Positions 5,027-5,182 of a stretch of DNA of 5,182 nucleotides are shown here, piece by piece (the first letter of the stretch is position 1; each line of letters starts with the position of its first letter). Below the pieces are notes generated by a model, which had not been told where the DNA came from, ran no database searches, and worked only from the letters and a program-made list of their open reading frames with translations. Location of the stretch: contig JAKFWB010000110.1 of assembly GCA_021732945.1 (NCBI GenBank), positions 1 to 5,182 on the forward strand, read 5' to 3'. The position numbers and the translations under genes are program-made. This DNA comes from Porphyrobacter sp. Lineage in GTDB: Bacteria > Pseudomonadota > Alphaproteobacteria > Sphingomonadales > Sphingomonadaceae.

Positions 5027-5182
5027 ATGTGGCTGGCCGATGTTTCGATCCGGCGTCCGGTCTTTGCGACGATGCTTATAGTCTCGCTCGTCGTGCTTGG
5101 CCTTGTTTCCTTCGGTCGCCTCGGAGTCGATCTGTTTCCCGAAGTCGAATTCCCCTACGTGTCGGTGACCACCACGCTGCCT
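5027..5182 (+). CDS. RND efflux transporter permease, N-terminus (partial at right edge)
   Basis: The ATG at 5027 is one base after the adaptor stop, with a purine-rich GAGAAG upstream as a weak ribosome binding site. The 52 codons visible read [14 protein letters not shown], then a transmembrane helix ([16 protein letters not shown]), then [19 protein letters not shown]. This is the standard start of HAE-1 type RND pumps (AcrB/MdtB/MdtC-like): the cytoplasmic helix ending in RRPVFA, TM1, and the first periplasmic strand with L.PE.EFP. A full protein would have about 1,000-1,050 residues, so almost all of it lies beyond the window. The proton relay and binding pocket are not visible, so the substrate class cannot be told. 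Confidence 0.95.
   Translation, partial: MWLADVSIRRPVFATMLIVSLVVLGLVSFGRLGVDLFPEVEFPYVSVTTTLP

Overview
The window looks like chromosomal DNA of an alphaproteobacterium, most likely a sphingomonad (Sphingobium, Novosphingobium, Sphingomonas or a relative). This is inferred from the moderately high GC, the style of the proteins (AAHS-type aromatic acid transporter, MarR, hydrolase, thioesterase, RND pump) and the intergenic repeats. No rRNA or other marker gene is present to prove it.

Layout. (1) Positions 1-683 hold the C-terminal half of a major facilitator transporter of the aromatic acid:H+ symporter type, cut by the left edge. (2) Positions 684-2071 are about 1.4 kb with no intact gene. 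This stretch reads as a scar of integrative elements. It contains an N-terminal remnant of a small tyrosine recombinase on the minus strand (about 857-1204), two long imperfect palindromes, five copies of the octamer GGGGGTAT (four direct, one inverted), and two blocks of a degenerate decamer repeated at an exact 10-bp period. The last two sets resemble the attachment and arm-site region upstream of P4/DUF4102-type integrases, but no such integrase follows. (3) Positions 2072-2557 (minus) encode a MarR-family regulator. It is divergent from a tightly packed plus-strand operon: alpha/beta hydrolase (2622-3509), PaaI-like hotdog thioesterase (3506-3919), lipoprotein RND periplasmic adaptor (3913-5025) and the first 52 codons of an RND inner-membrane permease (5027 to the right edge).

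How the genes probably work together. The MarR protein most likely binds the AT-rich dyad at 2588-2607, which overlaps a TATAAT -10 box for the operon, and controls both directions. The operon has overlaps of 4 and 7 bases and a 1-base gap, so it is almost certainly one transcript. It pairs two cytoplasmic hydrolases (an ester or C-X bond hydrolase and an acyl-CoA thioesterase) with an efflux pump. A plausible reading is a ligand-inducible system that hydrolyses an acyl, ester or aromatic compound and exports the product. The substrate cannot be read from the sequence.

Nothing here can be claimed as a proven new system. The two items most worth checking are the helically phased decamer array with its GGGGGTAT companions, and the MarR-controlled hydrolase-thioesterase-efflux operon.
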